Shown: positions 6,150 to 14,539 of the stretch, in pieces | Layout: every line of letters starts with the position of its first letter | Position numbering within the stretch: position 1 is the stretch's first letter | Origin: Bacteroidota bacterium | GTDB taxonomy: Bacteria > Bacteroidota > Ignavibacteria > SZUA-365 > JAADGX01 | Reading direction: 5' to 3' | Assembly (NCBI GenBank): GCA_027021285.1 | Contig: JALUUP010000058.1 | Span: forward strand, 1-17,686 | Length of the DNA: 17,686 nucleotides | Made by a program: the position numbers and the translations under genes | Notes under the pieces: model-generated | What the model was told of the DNA's origin: nothing | Database searches by the model: none | What the model saw: only the letters and a program-made list of their open reading frames with translations

Positions 6150-9100
6150 TCACGTATTTCGGACTTTCGTCAAGTATCCCACCGTGGGACGGAAATTCAT
6201 TTCTTCCAGCATCCGGTAGTGGCGGGGATGCTGGATCAGTTCGGCGATCCTGCTTTTCGGATCGTTCATATCGCCAAAAACAATCGCGTCGGCGGGGCAG
6301 GATTGCTCGCAGGCCAGCTTGATATCGCCGTCCTTCAACTCCACTCCGTGCCGCCTCGCCTCGGCCTTGGCCTCCTGTATGCGCTGCACGCAGAGAGAGC
6401 ATTTTTCCATCACACCCCGCGTGCGGGTGGTGATATCTGGATTGAGCACGAGATTTTCCTTCCTGCCTTGCTCCCAGTAATCGAACCAGTTGAAACGGCG
6501 GACCTTGTACGGGCAGTTGTTGGCACAGTACCGCGTGCCGACGCACCGATTGTAAATCTGCTGGTTGATGCCCTCCTCGCTGTGTACCGTGGCCAGTACC
6601 GGACAGACACTTTCGCAGGGCGCATGATCGCAGTGCTGGCACATCACGGGCTGGTGCATGACGGTGACGTCGCCTTCGTTCCCCGAATAATAACGGTCGA
6701 TGCGGATCCAGTGCATTTCACGGCGGCGGCGCACTTCATCCCTGCCGACGACCGCGACGTTGTTTTCCGCCTGGCACCCGATGACGCAGGCCGAACACCC
6801 GGTGCACCGGCCCAGGTCGATGGCCATGGCCCAGTGGTGGCCTTCGTACACGTAATCGTTCTCCCACAACTGCAGAACGGGGTGCTCAAACGTATTGCCG
6901 GACCTCGGGTTCTTGATGTAGTCGTCCAGCGTGGTTTCACGCACCATGTTCCGTGCCTCTCCGCCCAGGTTCTCCGGCACGGTGATGGTCTGATGCGTCT
7001 GCGTAAGCGCCAGGGGCGAAGAAGCACCGGTTTTGGTCAGACGCACTGCGCTGACGAAACTTGTCACAGCGCCGTTCGTCCTGGCAAACGGAAAGGCGTT
7101 TTTTCCTATCGGAAGCAACTTCTCGTCCGAAGCCACGTGCTCGATCCAGTCGGGTCCCAGTCGGGAGAACCGCTCTGTGCCCTTGCATCCATATCCAACC
7201 GCAATCGCGACCACTTCGTCGTGCTGGCCGGGTTGAACCTGCACCGGAAGCTCGACGCTGTATACCCCGTCGGAAACCTTCACCACGTTTCCTTCTTCCA
7301 GGCCCATTTCCTTTGCCAGGGCGGGCGAGACGCTCACGTAGTTGTCCCACGTGACTTTCGTCACGGGGTCCGGCAATTCCTGGAGCCACGGGTTGTTGGC
7401 ATGGCGGCCATCGAGTACGCCGATCTTTTGATAGAGCTCCAGCGCGTATCCCTTGTTCCCGGGTAAATAATCCTCGTCCGGCGCGGTGACGGCGGCAAGC
7501 TGAAAGGATGAAACCGGCGCCTTCCGCGGCTGAACGCTCACGAATCCATCGTGCACCGCCTGATCCCAGAATTCCTGGAAGGAAAGCGTCCCTTTCCAGC
7601 GCGGGAATATCGTTTTCTTCCAGTAGTCCTTCACGATTTCCCGGTCCGGCTTCCCTTCGTCCATCCAAACGGAAAGGCACTCGCGCACGGTGCGCGTGTC
7701 GCCGAGGAGCGGTATCGTGGGCTGCGTCATGCCGAACAATCCCTCCGCGATCTCGGCGTCGTTCCAGGATTCCAGCGGATGGTTCACCGGGCAGACGAAC
7801 TCGCTCCGCGCTGCGGTTTCATTCTGATGATCGGTGATCGTGACGACCAACGGTATGTCTTTCAGCGCTTCGGCAAATGCGGCCGCGTCGGGCAGGTTGT
7901 ACACCGGGTTGGCGCCCGCGATGAACAGAGCCTTCACCCGTCCCGCCTTCATTTTTTCCAGCAAGCCGAACAACGCCCGGTCGCTTCCCCGCCACTGGTA
8001 GGAAGGATACGCGATGTCCAGCGTTTTGCCGTAATTGCCGAGGGCGTGATTGACGAAATTGACCAACCGTTGCAGCGCGACGTCGTTCCGGCCGCAAAGC
8101 AAGAGGCTCTTCCCTTCGGATTCCAAGAGCCGCCCGGTAATGTCGTCCACGACCGACGGATCGATCGTCAAGTGGCTTTTGCCTTGAACCGCGGGCAGAT
8201 TCACGCCCTTTACCGCCGCGATCTTTTTTGCGACCTCGACGAGTATCGCCGCGCTTTGCGCCGGCGTGACCCTGATCCTCCGGTCGGCGTTCGAACCGGT
8301 CAGGGACATGCGGCCTTCCAACTGCACATGGTATGAAATCCTGGGCGGGTTCCCCACCAGGTCTCGTCCGGCCGTGTAGTCCCTGGTGAACTCCACCGGT
8401 GATATCCAGGTGCCGAGAAAATCGGCGTTGAAACTGACAATCACCTCCGCCCGGTCGAACCGGTAACGGGGCAGGGCGCGCCGACCGTGCGTCTGCTCGT
8501 GCGCGTCCAATATGGCGGAGTACGAGACGGCGTCGTATTCCACGTGGGCGCTGTTGGAGAAACGGCCGAGAAAGCGGTCTATTACTGCCCGCGTAGAAGG
8601 ACTCGTTACGCTCCCGGTCAGAAGATAGACATCGTCACCCAGCTCGCCCAGGCGTGAAATTACTTCGCGGTCTAGCTCTTGCCAGCTAGTCGTCTTGCCC
8701 CCGCGCAACGGTTTCTGCGCGCGCCGGGAATCGTAGAGACTCAATACCATCGCCTGGCCAACCGCGCAAATGCCACCCTTCGAAAGGGGGTGTTGCGGAT
8801 TCCCCTCGATCTTGATGGGACGCCCGTCGCGCGCCTTGGCCAGGATGCCGCATCCCGCCTGGCATCCCGCGCAGGTGGATGAGTACCAGTACGAAGTCCC
8901 CGCGACGAGATCCCTTGGAGCGCTGACAAGCGGGATGGATTTTTCGACGGGGGCGCGGTTGCAGGATGCCAGTACTGCGCCAGCCACGGAAAAACCCGCG
9001 GCCTTCAGAAACGAACGCCGGGAGACGCTCATCTTCCCTTCGAAAAACCGATCCGGGTCGTCTGCCGGGGGAAGAGGCTCGGGGAATTCGTTCTCCGCAG

Positions 9101-9188
9101 CTTTTTGAAACTCCGGGCTGTTCTCCCGTTCCTCGAGACCTTTCCAGTACTTTGTATTCTGCCTATTCACCATATCTTCGTTTTGCAT
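6150..9188 (-). CDS. actB: Alternative complex III subunit ActB (fused Mo-like and four-cluster Fe-S domains)
   Basis: A 1012-residue iron-sulfur subunit. Residues 54-76 hold a Tat signal (SVSRRSFLKAAGF) ending in a lipobox, LASC, with C76 as the predicted lipidated residue, so it faces the periplasm on a lipid anchor. Residues about 95-750 resemble the catalytic subunit of molybdopterin oxidoreductases, though ACIII ActB carries no molybdenum cofactor. The C-terminal domain (from about 785) is a PsrB/NrfC-like ferredoxin: C795/798/801/805, C850/853/858/862, C882/888/892 and C930/933/960/964. This matches three [4Fe-4S] and one [3Fe-4S] centres, the wire from quinol to cytochromes. Also present are C106, C109, C113 and C141 in the pattern of a molybdoenzyme N-terminal [4Fe-4S] site. 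It starts 12 bases after actA; the SD is weak. Confidence 0.95.
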   Translation of the reverse strand: MQNEDMVNRQNTKYWKGLEERENSPEFQKAAENEFPEPLPPADDPDRFFEGKMSVSRRSFLKAAGFSVAGAVLASCNRAPVEKSIPLVSAPRDLVAGTSYWYSSTCAGCQAGCGILAKARDGRPIKIEGNPQHPLSKGGICAVGQAMVLSLYDSRRAQKPLRGGKTTSWQELDREVISRLGELGDDVYLLTGSVTSPSTRAVIDRFLGRFSNSAHVEYDAVSYSAILDAHEQTHGRRALPRYRFDRAEVIVSFNADFLGTWISPVEFTRDYTAGRDLVGNPPRISYHVQLEGRMSLTGSNADRRIRVTPAQSAAILVEVAKKIAAVKGVNLPAVQGKSHLTIDPSVVDDITGRLLESEGKSLLLCGRNDVALQRLVNFVNHALGNYGKTLDIAYPSYQWRGSDRALFGLLEKMKAGRVKALFIAGANPVYNLPDAAAFAEALKDIPLVVTITDHQNETAARSEFVCPVNHPLESWNDAEIAEGLFGMTQPTIPLLGDTRTVRECLSVWMDEGKPDREIVKDYWKKTIFPRWKGTLSFQEFWDQAVHDGFVSVQPRKAPVSSFQLAAVTAPDEDYLPGNKGYALELYQKIGVLDGRHANNPWLQELPDPVTKVTWDNYVSVSPALAKEMGLEEGNVVKVSDGVYSVELPVQVQPGQHDEVVAIAVGYGCKGTERFSRLGPDWIEHVASDEKLLPIGKNAFPFARTNGAVTSFVSAVRLTKTGASSPLALTQTHQTITVPENLGGEARNMVRETTLDDYIKNPRSGNTFEHPVLQLWENDYVYEGHHWAMAIDLGRCTGCSACVIGCQAENNVAVVGRDEVRRRREMHWIRIDRYYSGNEGDVTVMHQPVMCQHCDHAPCESVCPVLATVHSEEGINQQIYNRCVGTRYCANNCPYKVRRFNWFDYWEQGRKENLVLNPDITTRTRGVMEKCSLCVQRIQEAKAEARRHGVELKDGDIKLACEQSCPADAIVFGDMNDPKSRIAELIQHPRHYRMLEEMNFRPTVGYLTKVRNT

Positions 9189-9200
9189 TTTCTGTCTGAT

Positions 9201-9866
9201 TCAATAGTGGCACACGGCGCAACTTATCGAGGGCTTTTTCCCCTTGAGCTCCGGAACGTTACCGTGGCTTACATCGCGATGGCAATTGACGCACCAGCCC
9301 ATGGTCAGGTCGCTTACCTGTTCGACCCGTTCCATGGTTTCCACGGCGCCGTGACAGACCTGGCAGCGGACATCCGCGTTCACGTGGCGGCTGTGGTCGA
9401 AGTAAACGAAATCAGGAAGATTGTACACGCGAATCCATTCGAGCTTGCCGGTCGCCTTCTTCTCGTCGTAGCGCATCTCCCGCGTGTTGAAACCAACGGC
9501 CCGGTACAGCTTTTCAAGTTCCGGAGAAACCACGGGCCGAATATCACGCTTTTCTTTTTTCGCTTGCATCTCTTCGATCTTCACCTTGTCCCAGGCAGCC
9601 GTCACGAAGCGGTGGCAGTTCATGCAGGTGCCGGCGGGTGGAATGAGAGCGTGTGGCCCCTTTTCCGCTCCGACGTGACAATACTGGCAGTCGATTTGCA
9701 AGTCTCCGCTGTGCAGGCGGTGGGAAAATTCCAACGGCTGTTTCGGGGCATATCCGGTATTCACGCCCAGCGGATTGATCGTGACGCTTTGAAAAAAGAT
9801 GACCAGGCCGAAAACAACGGCGATGGCGACAACGACGGCGACGACACGGGCATTTATGCTATCCAT
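9201..9866 (-). CDS. actA: Alternative complex III subunit ActA (pentaheme cytochrome c)
   Basis: A 221-residue membrane-anchored multiheme cytochrome. Residues 8-26 form one hydrophobic anchor; the remainder is periplasmic. Five CxxCH heme c sites are present: CQYCH (60-64), CMNCH (81-85), CQVCH (168-172), CVNCH (192-196) and CAVCH (216-220), the last one residue from the C-terminus. The spacing and the Q-P-L-x-F-S-H-R-x-H-S-G-D and F-x-H-x-x-H motifs are those of ActA (cytochrome c7/NrfH-like class). It relays electrons between ActB clusters and ActE or other carriers. It is first of the act genes, 128 bases after narK2; that gap holds no clear terminator or promoter, so read-through from the nar genes is possible. 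ATG at 9866 has a modest GAGAG SD. Confidence 0.95.
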   Translation of the reverse strand: MDSINARVVAVVVAIAVVFGLVIFFQSVTINPLGVNTGYAPKQPLEFSHRLHSGDLQIDCQYCHVGAEKGPHALIPPAGTCMNCHRFVTAAWDKVKIEEMQAKKEKRDIRPVVSPELEKLYRAVGFNTREMRYDEKKATGKLEWIRVYNLPDFVYFDHSRHVNADVRCQVCHGAVETMERVEQVSDLTMGWCVNCHRDVSHGNVPELKGKKPSISCAVCHY

Positions 9867-9994
9867 AAACGGCTCTCTTTCTTTTCACGTAACTCCGTGT
9901 AACAAAACTCCATTGTTTCTCCATGCATCATATTCCTGGAACCTTCGCTGCGGTTCATATTGTGTTATGCGTGTTTCTGTCCCGTCACCAATCC

Positions 9995-11527
9995 CTAGCA
10001 ATGTATCTCGGCATTCTTCCGGGCGTAAAACCACCAGTTCACCGCAAGGCAACTGGCGTAATACACCGCGAATCCGTACAGCGCCACTTCCGGTGTTCCC
10101 AACTGGATTTGCGCTCCGAAAACCTTGGGGATGATGAACGCGCCGTACGCCGCTACCGCTGAAGTCCACCCAAGCACCGGACCGGCCATCTTCGGCTTGA
10201 AGATGATGGGGATCATCCGGAAGGTCGAACCGTTCCCGATGCCGGTAGTGATGAACAGGAGCAGGAACAAGAGCAGGAACGGGAGAAAATACACTTCCGG
10301 CGTGGGGGAATTCTGGGAGATCTTTACAAAGTACGCCACTCCCAGTGTCGCTCCGATCATCACCACCGTGTCCCAGTGGGTTACCCGCGCTCCGCCCATT
10401 TTGTCGGAGAGCCACCCGCCCACGGGGCGGATCAACGACCCCACAAGCGGTCCCAGCCAGGCGTACGCCATCGGGTTGGGCGCGTTGGGGTTGATGGTGC
10501 CGTCCGGAAGGTATCCGTACACGTCCTGGATCAGCTTGGGAAAAGCGGCCGAGTACCCGATGAACGAGCCAAAGGTCATGGTGTACAGCCAGGTCATGAC
10601 CCAGTTGTGTTTCTCCTTGAAGATTGCGAACTGGTCGATCAAGTTCGTGCGCACCGAGGACGGCGTCAGGTAGCGCATCAACACCAGGGTAAGGATGATG
10701 GTGACGGGAAGAACCACCCACATGTTCAAACCCTGACCGATGAGCAGGTAGAGGCCGATACCGGCAGCGGCAAATCCCAGCAGGATCAGCCAGAGCATCT
10801 TGCCGATGGCCGCGGGTGGCGAACCGACTTTCTGCTGGGGCAGGTTGTCCATGCCGAACCAGGCCAGGATGAACAGGAACGCCAGGATGGGCACCCAGAC
10901 CAATCCGCAGTTCTGGATCCACACCATTCCACCGCCCAACGCCTCGGGCATCTCGAACCCCTGCCCGGCCAGGGGGCCAAAGATATTCACCGTCATGGCC
11001 AACGGCAGGAACACCTGCATCACGCTCACGCCGACGTTGCCCAGTCCGGCGTTCAAGCCGAGAGCCAGCCCCTGCATCTTCTTGGGAAAGAAATAGCTGA
11101 TGTTGGACATGGACGACGCGAACGCGCCCCCGCCGATGCCGGACATGGCGGCCAGGATGACGAACACTGAATAGCTGGTATTCATGTCCTGCAGGGCGAT
11201 GCCGGTGCCCAGGGCAGGCAGGATCAGCAAGGCGGTGGTTACGGCGATCACGTTTCGACCGCCGCTCAGGGCGATGAAGAAGGAGTTGGGGATACGCAGC
11301 GTCGCTCCCACCAGCCCGGCAATCGCCGTAAGGGTGTACAGTTGCTCCTTGGTGAAAGGAAAGCCGAGGTTCTGCATCTGGACGATGATGATGGACCAGT
11401 ACAACCACACCGCAAACGCGCACAACAGCGCGGGGATGGAAATCCACAGGTTGCGGTTGGCGTGCTTCTTTCCCGCCTCGTTCCAAAACTGTTCGTCTTC
11501 CGGGTCCCAATGGGAAATTCTGGTCAT
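9995..11527 (-). CDS. narK: NarK2-like nitrate/nitrite transporter with extra central membrane segments
   Basis: A 510-residue major facilitator of the nitrate/nitrite porter family. It shows the two substrate arginines expected in NarK, R78 in TM2 (GATLRIPNSF) and R366 in the helix L-V-G-S-L-I-R-P-V-G-G-W, followed by L-S-D-K-M-G-G. The two nitrate-signature glycine helices are G-L-N-A-G-L-G-N-V-G-V (about 156-166) and G-W-T-S-A-V-A-A-Y-G-A. I count 14 rather than 12 hydrophobic segments: two additional ones (about 242-263 and 266-285) lie between TM6 and TM7, explaining the length over E. coli NarK (463). It probably exchanges nitrite for nitrate or symports nitrate. Its ATG touches the stop of the preceding narK gene directly (TAA-ATG), with GGAG inside that gene's end. 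Confidence 0.93.
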   Translation of the reverse strand: MTRISHWDPEDEQFWNEAGKKHANRNLWISIPALLCAFAVWLYWSIIIVQMQNLGFPFTKEQLYTLTAIAGLVGATLRIPNSFFIALSGGRNVIAVTTALLILPALGTGIALQDMNTSYSVFVILAAMSGIGGGAFASSMSNISYFFPKKMQGLALGLNAGLGNVGVSVMQVFLPLAMTVNIFGPLAGQGFEMPEALGGGMVWIQNCGLVWVPILAFLFILAWFGMDNLPQQKVGSPPAAIGKMLWLILLGFAAAGIGLYLLIGQGLNMWVVLPVTIILTLVLMRYLTPSSVRTNLIDQFAIFKEKHNWVMTWLYTMTFGSFIGYSAAFPKLIQDVYGYLPDGTINPNAPNPMAYAWLGPLVGSLIRPVGGWLSDKMGGARVTHWDTVVMIGATLGVAYFVKISQNSPTPEVYFLPFLLLFLLLFITTGIGNGSTFRMIPIIFKPKMAGPVLGWTSAVAAYGAFIIPKVFGAQIQLGTPEVALYGFAVYYASCLAVNWWFYARKNAEIHC

Positions 11528-13069
11528 TTATTTATCTCCGGGCATTTGTTCCAAAGGATCGGCAGCGACTTTTTCTTCGAGCTCACGCAACAGTTGCGGT
11601 GCCCTGGACTTCATCATTCTGCGCGCAACGAGGTGCAGCCACACCAGGCAGACCGCCGAAAGGACGAAGAAGAACATCCAGCTCGTGGTCCAGATCCCGG
11701 TCCAGCGCAGCAGGTAGCCGAAGATCACCGGGCTGATGAAACCTCCAAGACCGCCGACCACGCCCACGATTCCGCCAACGACACCGACGTCCTTGGGAAA
11801 GTGTTCCGGAATGAATTTGTACACGGCCGCCTTGCCGATGCCCATCATGATCCCCACGATGAACACCAGGAGCGTGAATATCCACACATTGGCTTGAAAG
11901 AATATATGCGTGACACCGCGGGCCAGGAGCTGCTTCTTGTGTACTTTTTCACCTTCTTTCACAACCGGCTCCTGCCAGCCGTTGATCCGTGGAAGCACCA
12001 GCATGTTGGGCTCGTTCTGTGTAAGGCTCACCAGGTTCGGGACGTCTTCCTTGTTCTGATACCTGTACGTTTCCCTGTCAACGACGATGGTGTTTGGAGT
12101 AACTTCCGTCACCGTGCCCGACTTCAAGGCCATGACGCCCTGGCCGGGGGACTGAATTTCCATGCGGGGAACGATGAGCAGCGCGGAGCTGAAAATACAG
12201 GCCCCCAGTACGATGTACATCACCGGGCGCGCGCCGAACTTGTCCGACAACCAGCCGCCGAAAGCCCGGATGACGCCGGAGGGCAAACTGAAAATCGAGG
12301 TCATGAAACCGGCCATCGCCACACTCATCGTGTACACGTTCACGTAGTATGGAATCAACCACTGGGCCAGCGCGACGAAACCGCCGAATACCAGGAAGTA
12401 GTACAGGCCAAACCGCCATACCCGTGGATACTTCAGGGGTTCCAGCCGTTCCAACAACGTGCGCGTTCTGGTTTCTTCCACCTTTTTCGAGAACGTGGTA
12501 AAGTAGAAGACAACGGCCATGACCAGCAGTCCCAGCGCGTACAGCTTCGGCATCATGCGCCAGCTTTCGATCACGGCGCCGTTGTCGGTCAGGTAGTTCA
12601 ACAACGAGGGCGCACCCAGGGCCGTCAGGGCCGCACCGGCGTTGCCCGCGCCGAATATTCCCAGCGCCGTTCCCTGGTATTTCTTCTCGAACCACACCGA
12701 CGTGTACGCAATGCCGACCGCAAACGAAGCGCCGCTGATCCCGAAACCCAGGCTCGCGAGCAGGAACTCCTCGTACGTATTGGCCATGCTCAACAGGTAC
12801 GTCGCCAAGGCGGCGACCAGCATCAGGATGGTGTACACGATGCGACCGCCGTATTTATCGGTAAGCACTCCCACCGGCAGGCGCACAAGGGAACCGGTGA
12901 GCACCGGAATACCAATGAGCCATCCGATTTGTGTCTTGCTCCATTCGAATATGCCGTTATCGACCAGGAAGGTCACCAGGACACCGTTCATCATCCACAC
13001 GGCAAAACATACCGTGAAGGCGATCGTGTTCATGGTCAGAACTATCCTGGCTTTTTTCTTATCGTTCAT
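11528..13069 (-). CDS. narK: NarK1-like nitrate transporter with a periplasmic barrel-sandwich-like insert
   Basis: A 513-residue major facilitator of the NarK1 (proton/nitrate symport) type. The ATG at 13069 is preceded by AGAGAG; a TTG eight codons upstream (13093) would give 521 residues and is less likely. Numbered from that TTG, substrate arginines are R71 (GSLVRLPVG) and R276 (SGVIRAFGG), and the signature glycine helices are G-A-G-N-A-G-A-A near 148-155 and V-V-G-G-I-V-G-V-V-G-G-L-G near 438-450. Twelve membrane segments are counted. Between TM9 and TM10, on the periplasmic side by topology, is an extra soluble stretch of about 85 residues (311-396), rich in beta strands and ending in V-V-K-E-G-E-K-V-H-K-K-Q-L-L-A-R-G, which resembles a lipoyl/hybrid-motif fold. 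It follows narI by 109 bases and abuts the next narK. Confidence 0.93.
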   Translation of the reverse strand: MNDKKKARIVLTMNTIAFTVCFAVWMMNGVLVTFLVDNGIFEWSKTQIGWLIGIPVLTGSLVRLPVGVLTDKYGGRIVYTILMLVAALATYLLSMANTYEEFLLASLGFGISGASFAVGIAYTSVWFEKKYQGTALGIFGAGNAGAALTALGAPSLLNYLTDNGAVIESWRMMPKLYALGLLVMAVVFYFTTFSKKVEETRTRTLLERLEPLKYPRVWRFGLYYFLVFGGFVALAQWLIPYYVNVYTMSVAMAGFMTSIFSLPSGVIRAFGGWLSDKFGARPVMYIVLGACIFSSALLIVPRMEIQSPGQGVMALKSGTVTEVTPNTIVVDRETYRYQNKEDVPNLVSLTQNEPNMLVLPRINGWQEPVVKEGEKVHKKQLLARGVTHIFFQANVWIFTLLVFIVGIMMGIGKAAVYKFIPEHFPKDVGVVGGIVGVVGGLGGFISPVIFGYLLRWTGIWTTSWMFFFVLSAVCLVWLHLVARRMMKSRAPQLLRELEEKVAADPLEQMPGDK

Positions 13070-13178
13070 GTTTCTCTCTTTTGTTGAACTCAATCACGCG
13101 AAGATGCATGTATGTATGAAACAATCTCTCGTGGAAAAAAGAACATTGAATTCATGTCGAGGCGTTGTGCAGGTTTTT

Positions 13179-13913
13179 TCATTTCCGCTTCGCCTTGAAC
13201 CCGGGGGTACGGATTTTCTTGCGATCCCAGTACCAACGAACCAGCTGCGGCTTGCGCCACAGGTACGGGTTGGGAATTACAAGAACGTGCACCAGGCGGG
13301 TGAAGGGAAATAACAATATCAAAAAGTACGCGCTGATGATGTGCAGCTTCACCAACATCGGCATGGGCGTCACAAAAGCAATGTCGGGACTGAACGCGAG
13401 CAACGACCAGAAATACGGCGTGATGGAAGCCGCGAACCAGGAACTTCCCCAGCTGTTGAAAATCGCCACGAAAAGCCCCGTGCCTATCTGGAACAACAAT
13501 ATCGAAAGCACCACCCAGTCGGCCGTGCTGGTGACCACCTTGGCGCGGGGGTCGACGAGGCGGCGGATCACGATGTTTACCAGACCCACCAGTGTGAAGA
13601 TGCCGCCGATGAACGCCGTTACTTCCAGGATGTGCAAACGCAGAGGGTCGCTGTTCCAGAGAAGGACCTGGCGGGGAATGAGAAACCCCAGGAGGTGTCC
13701 GAACAGGATGGTCAGTATCCCGTAATGGAACGGCACCAGGCCCCAGAAGTGAATCTTGTTCTCAAGGAATTGCGAGGAGAGGCTCGAATACGTGAATCCA
13801 CGGCGTGTATATCGCTGAATCGTGACAAGCAAGAAGGTGAAAAGAGCGACATAAGGCAGGACAGCGAACCAGAACAAGTTGAAGTAGTCGAGGATGTTGG
13901 TATTCTGAGCCAT
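13179..13913 (-). CDS. narI: Nitrate reductase gamma subunit NarI (di-heme cytochrome b)
   Basis: A 244-residue membrane protein with five hydrophobic helices, close to the usual 225-245. Heme b ligands fit the family pattern: H63 and H73 ten residues apart in helix 2 (VPFHYGILTILFGHLLGF), and H191 and H209 eighteen residues apart near the end (KLHIISAYF, RLVHVLVIP), the same spacings as E. coli H56/H66 and H187/H205. NarI oxidises quinol at the outer face, releasing protons there, and passes electrons through its two hemes to NarH. The final basic tail (R-K-K-I-R-T-P-G-F-K-A-K-R-K) is cytoplasmic. ATG 13913 follows AGGT eight bases upstream. It is 65 bases after narJ, a gap with two perfect palindromes. 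Confidence 0.95.
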   Translation of the reverse strand: MAQNTNILDYFNLFWFAVLPYVALFTFLLVTIQRYTRRGFTYSSLSSQFLENKIHFWGLVPFHYGILTILFGHLLGFLIPRQVLLWNSDPLRLHILEVTAFIGGIFTLVGLVNIVIRRLVDPRAKVVTSTADWVVLSILLFQIGTGLFVAIFNSWGSSWFAASITPYFWSLLAFSPDIAFVTPMPMLVKLHIISAYFLILLFPFTRLVHVLVIPNPYLWRKPQLVRWYWDRKKIRTPGFKAKRK

Positions 13914-13933
13914 GTTATTTACCTGACGATTTT

Positions 13934-13958
13934 AAGAATTCTTGCGAATCATATGATT
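13934..13958. repeat. Two adjacent perfect palindromes in the narJ-narI gap
   Basis: AAGAATTCTT (13934-13943) and AATCATATGATT (13947-13958) are each perfectly self-complementary and three bases apart. They lie 21 bases upstream of the narI ATG. The second does not have the TTGAT-N4-ATCAA order of an FNR site. They may be an operator, an mRNA processing hairpin, or chance in an AT-rich spacer. Confidence 0.4.
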
Positions 13959-13978
13959 GTTTTGCCCGCGACAGCGCG

Positions 13979-14539
13979 CTACCCCGGTTGATGCAATGCC
14001 GCGTCGGGCTCGGGGGCATTGTCAACAGGCTGATACTCTTCGTCGAGATAGAGCTGCAACGTCCGCAGAAGCGACTTGAACGGATTTCCCGCTTCGAAAT
14101 TATCGAGAATGACGTCGAGCGCCGGGCGAAGAAAACGCGCGACGAAAATAGTTGCCTCTTCCTGATCCAGGACCGCAACCAACTTGAGGCAGTGACTGAT
14201 GTGATCGGGCAGTTCTACCGATTCCGGGATATCGTACTCCGCGAGGGCCTGGCGCATCCTGACCAGGAACTCTCCCCGCTTGTAATCTTCGCCGTAGAGA
14301 TGCCACCCGATTTCCAGGCAGGTGTTCTTGTTCATGTCGAACGTTCGCGTGAAGAGTTCTTCAACCCCGCCCAATTCCGTCTTCGAAAGGAACTCCTGAT
14401 ATTGCTTGAGAGATTCACTTTTCTCCCCGGCAACGTGACGTTCCCGAAACAAGTCTTCTGCACGGCGTTTATAGTCCCCCGTCGGATACGAAAGCAGGTC
14501 GGCGAAAACGTGCAGCGTGTTTGTTCGCTGTTCCATCAT
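13979..14539 (-). CDS. narJ: Nitrate reductase assembly chaperone NarJ
   Basis: A protein of about 186 residues in the NarJ/TorD-like all-helical chaperone family. Recognisable are the opening L-H-V-F-A-D-L-L-S-Y-P-T-G-D-Y, a middle segment with L-S-K-T-E-L-G-G-V-E-E-L-F-T-R-T-F-D-M-N, then C-L-E-I-G-W-H-L-Y-G-E-D-Y-K-R-G-E-F-L and P-E-S-V-E-L-P-D-H-I-S-H-C-L-K-L. NarJ binds the NarG N-terminus, helps insert the molybdenum cofactor and delays membrane docking; it is not part of the final enzyme. Start choice: ATG at 14539 shares one base with the narH stop (TGATG); a GTG one codon upstream (14542) and the next ATG (14536) are alternatives. Coupling to narH is certain in any case. Confidence 0.93.
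   Translation of the reverse strand: MMEQRTNTLHVFADLLSYPTGDYKRRAEDLFRERHVAGEKSESLKQYQEFLSKTELGGVEELFTRTFDMNKNTCLEIGWHLYGEDYKRGEFLVRMRQALAEYDIPESVELPDHISHCLKLVAVLDQEEATIFVARFLRPALDVILDNFEAGNPFKSLLRTLQLYLDEEYQPVDNAPEPDAALHQPG

Noticed and set aside
5943..7466. Plus-strand open frame of 507 codons opposite actC/actB
   Set aside because: Antisense shadow of the Fe-S half of ActB; no start signal and no recognisable family.
9892..9970. 34-codon minus-strand frame in the narK2-actA gap, overlapping the actA start
   Set aside because: No SD site, no recognisable features, and it runs into the well-supported ActA start.
11342..13087. Plus-strand open frame of 581 codons opposite the two narK genes
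   Set aside because: Antisense shadow; His/Gln/Arg/Asp-rich and spanning the junction of two real genes.
13082..13091. FNR-like dyad TTGA-AC-TCAA upstream of narK1
   Set aside because: FNR sites need six bases between TTGA and TCAA; here there are two.
13130..13165. Possible terminator between narI and narK1 (short AT-rich stem then a run of T)
   Set aside because: The stem ACAT/ATGT is only four pairs around GAATTC; too weak to call a terminator, and the genes look functionally linked.
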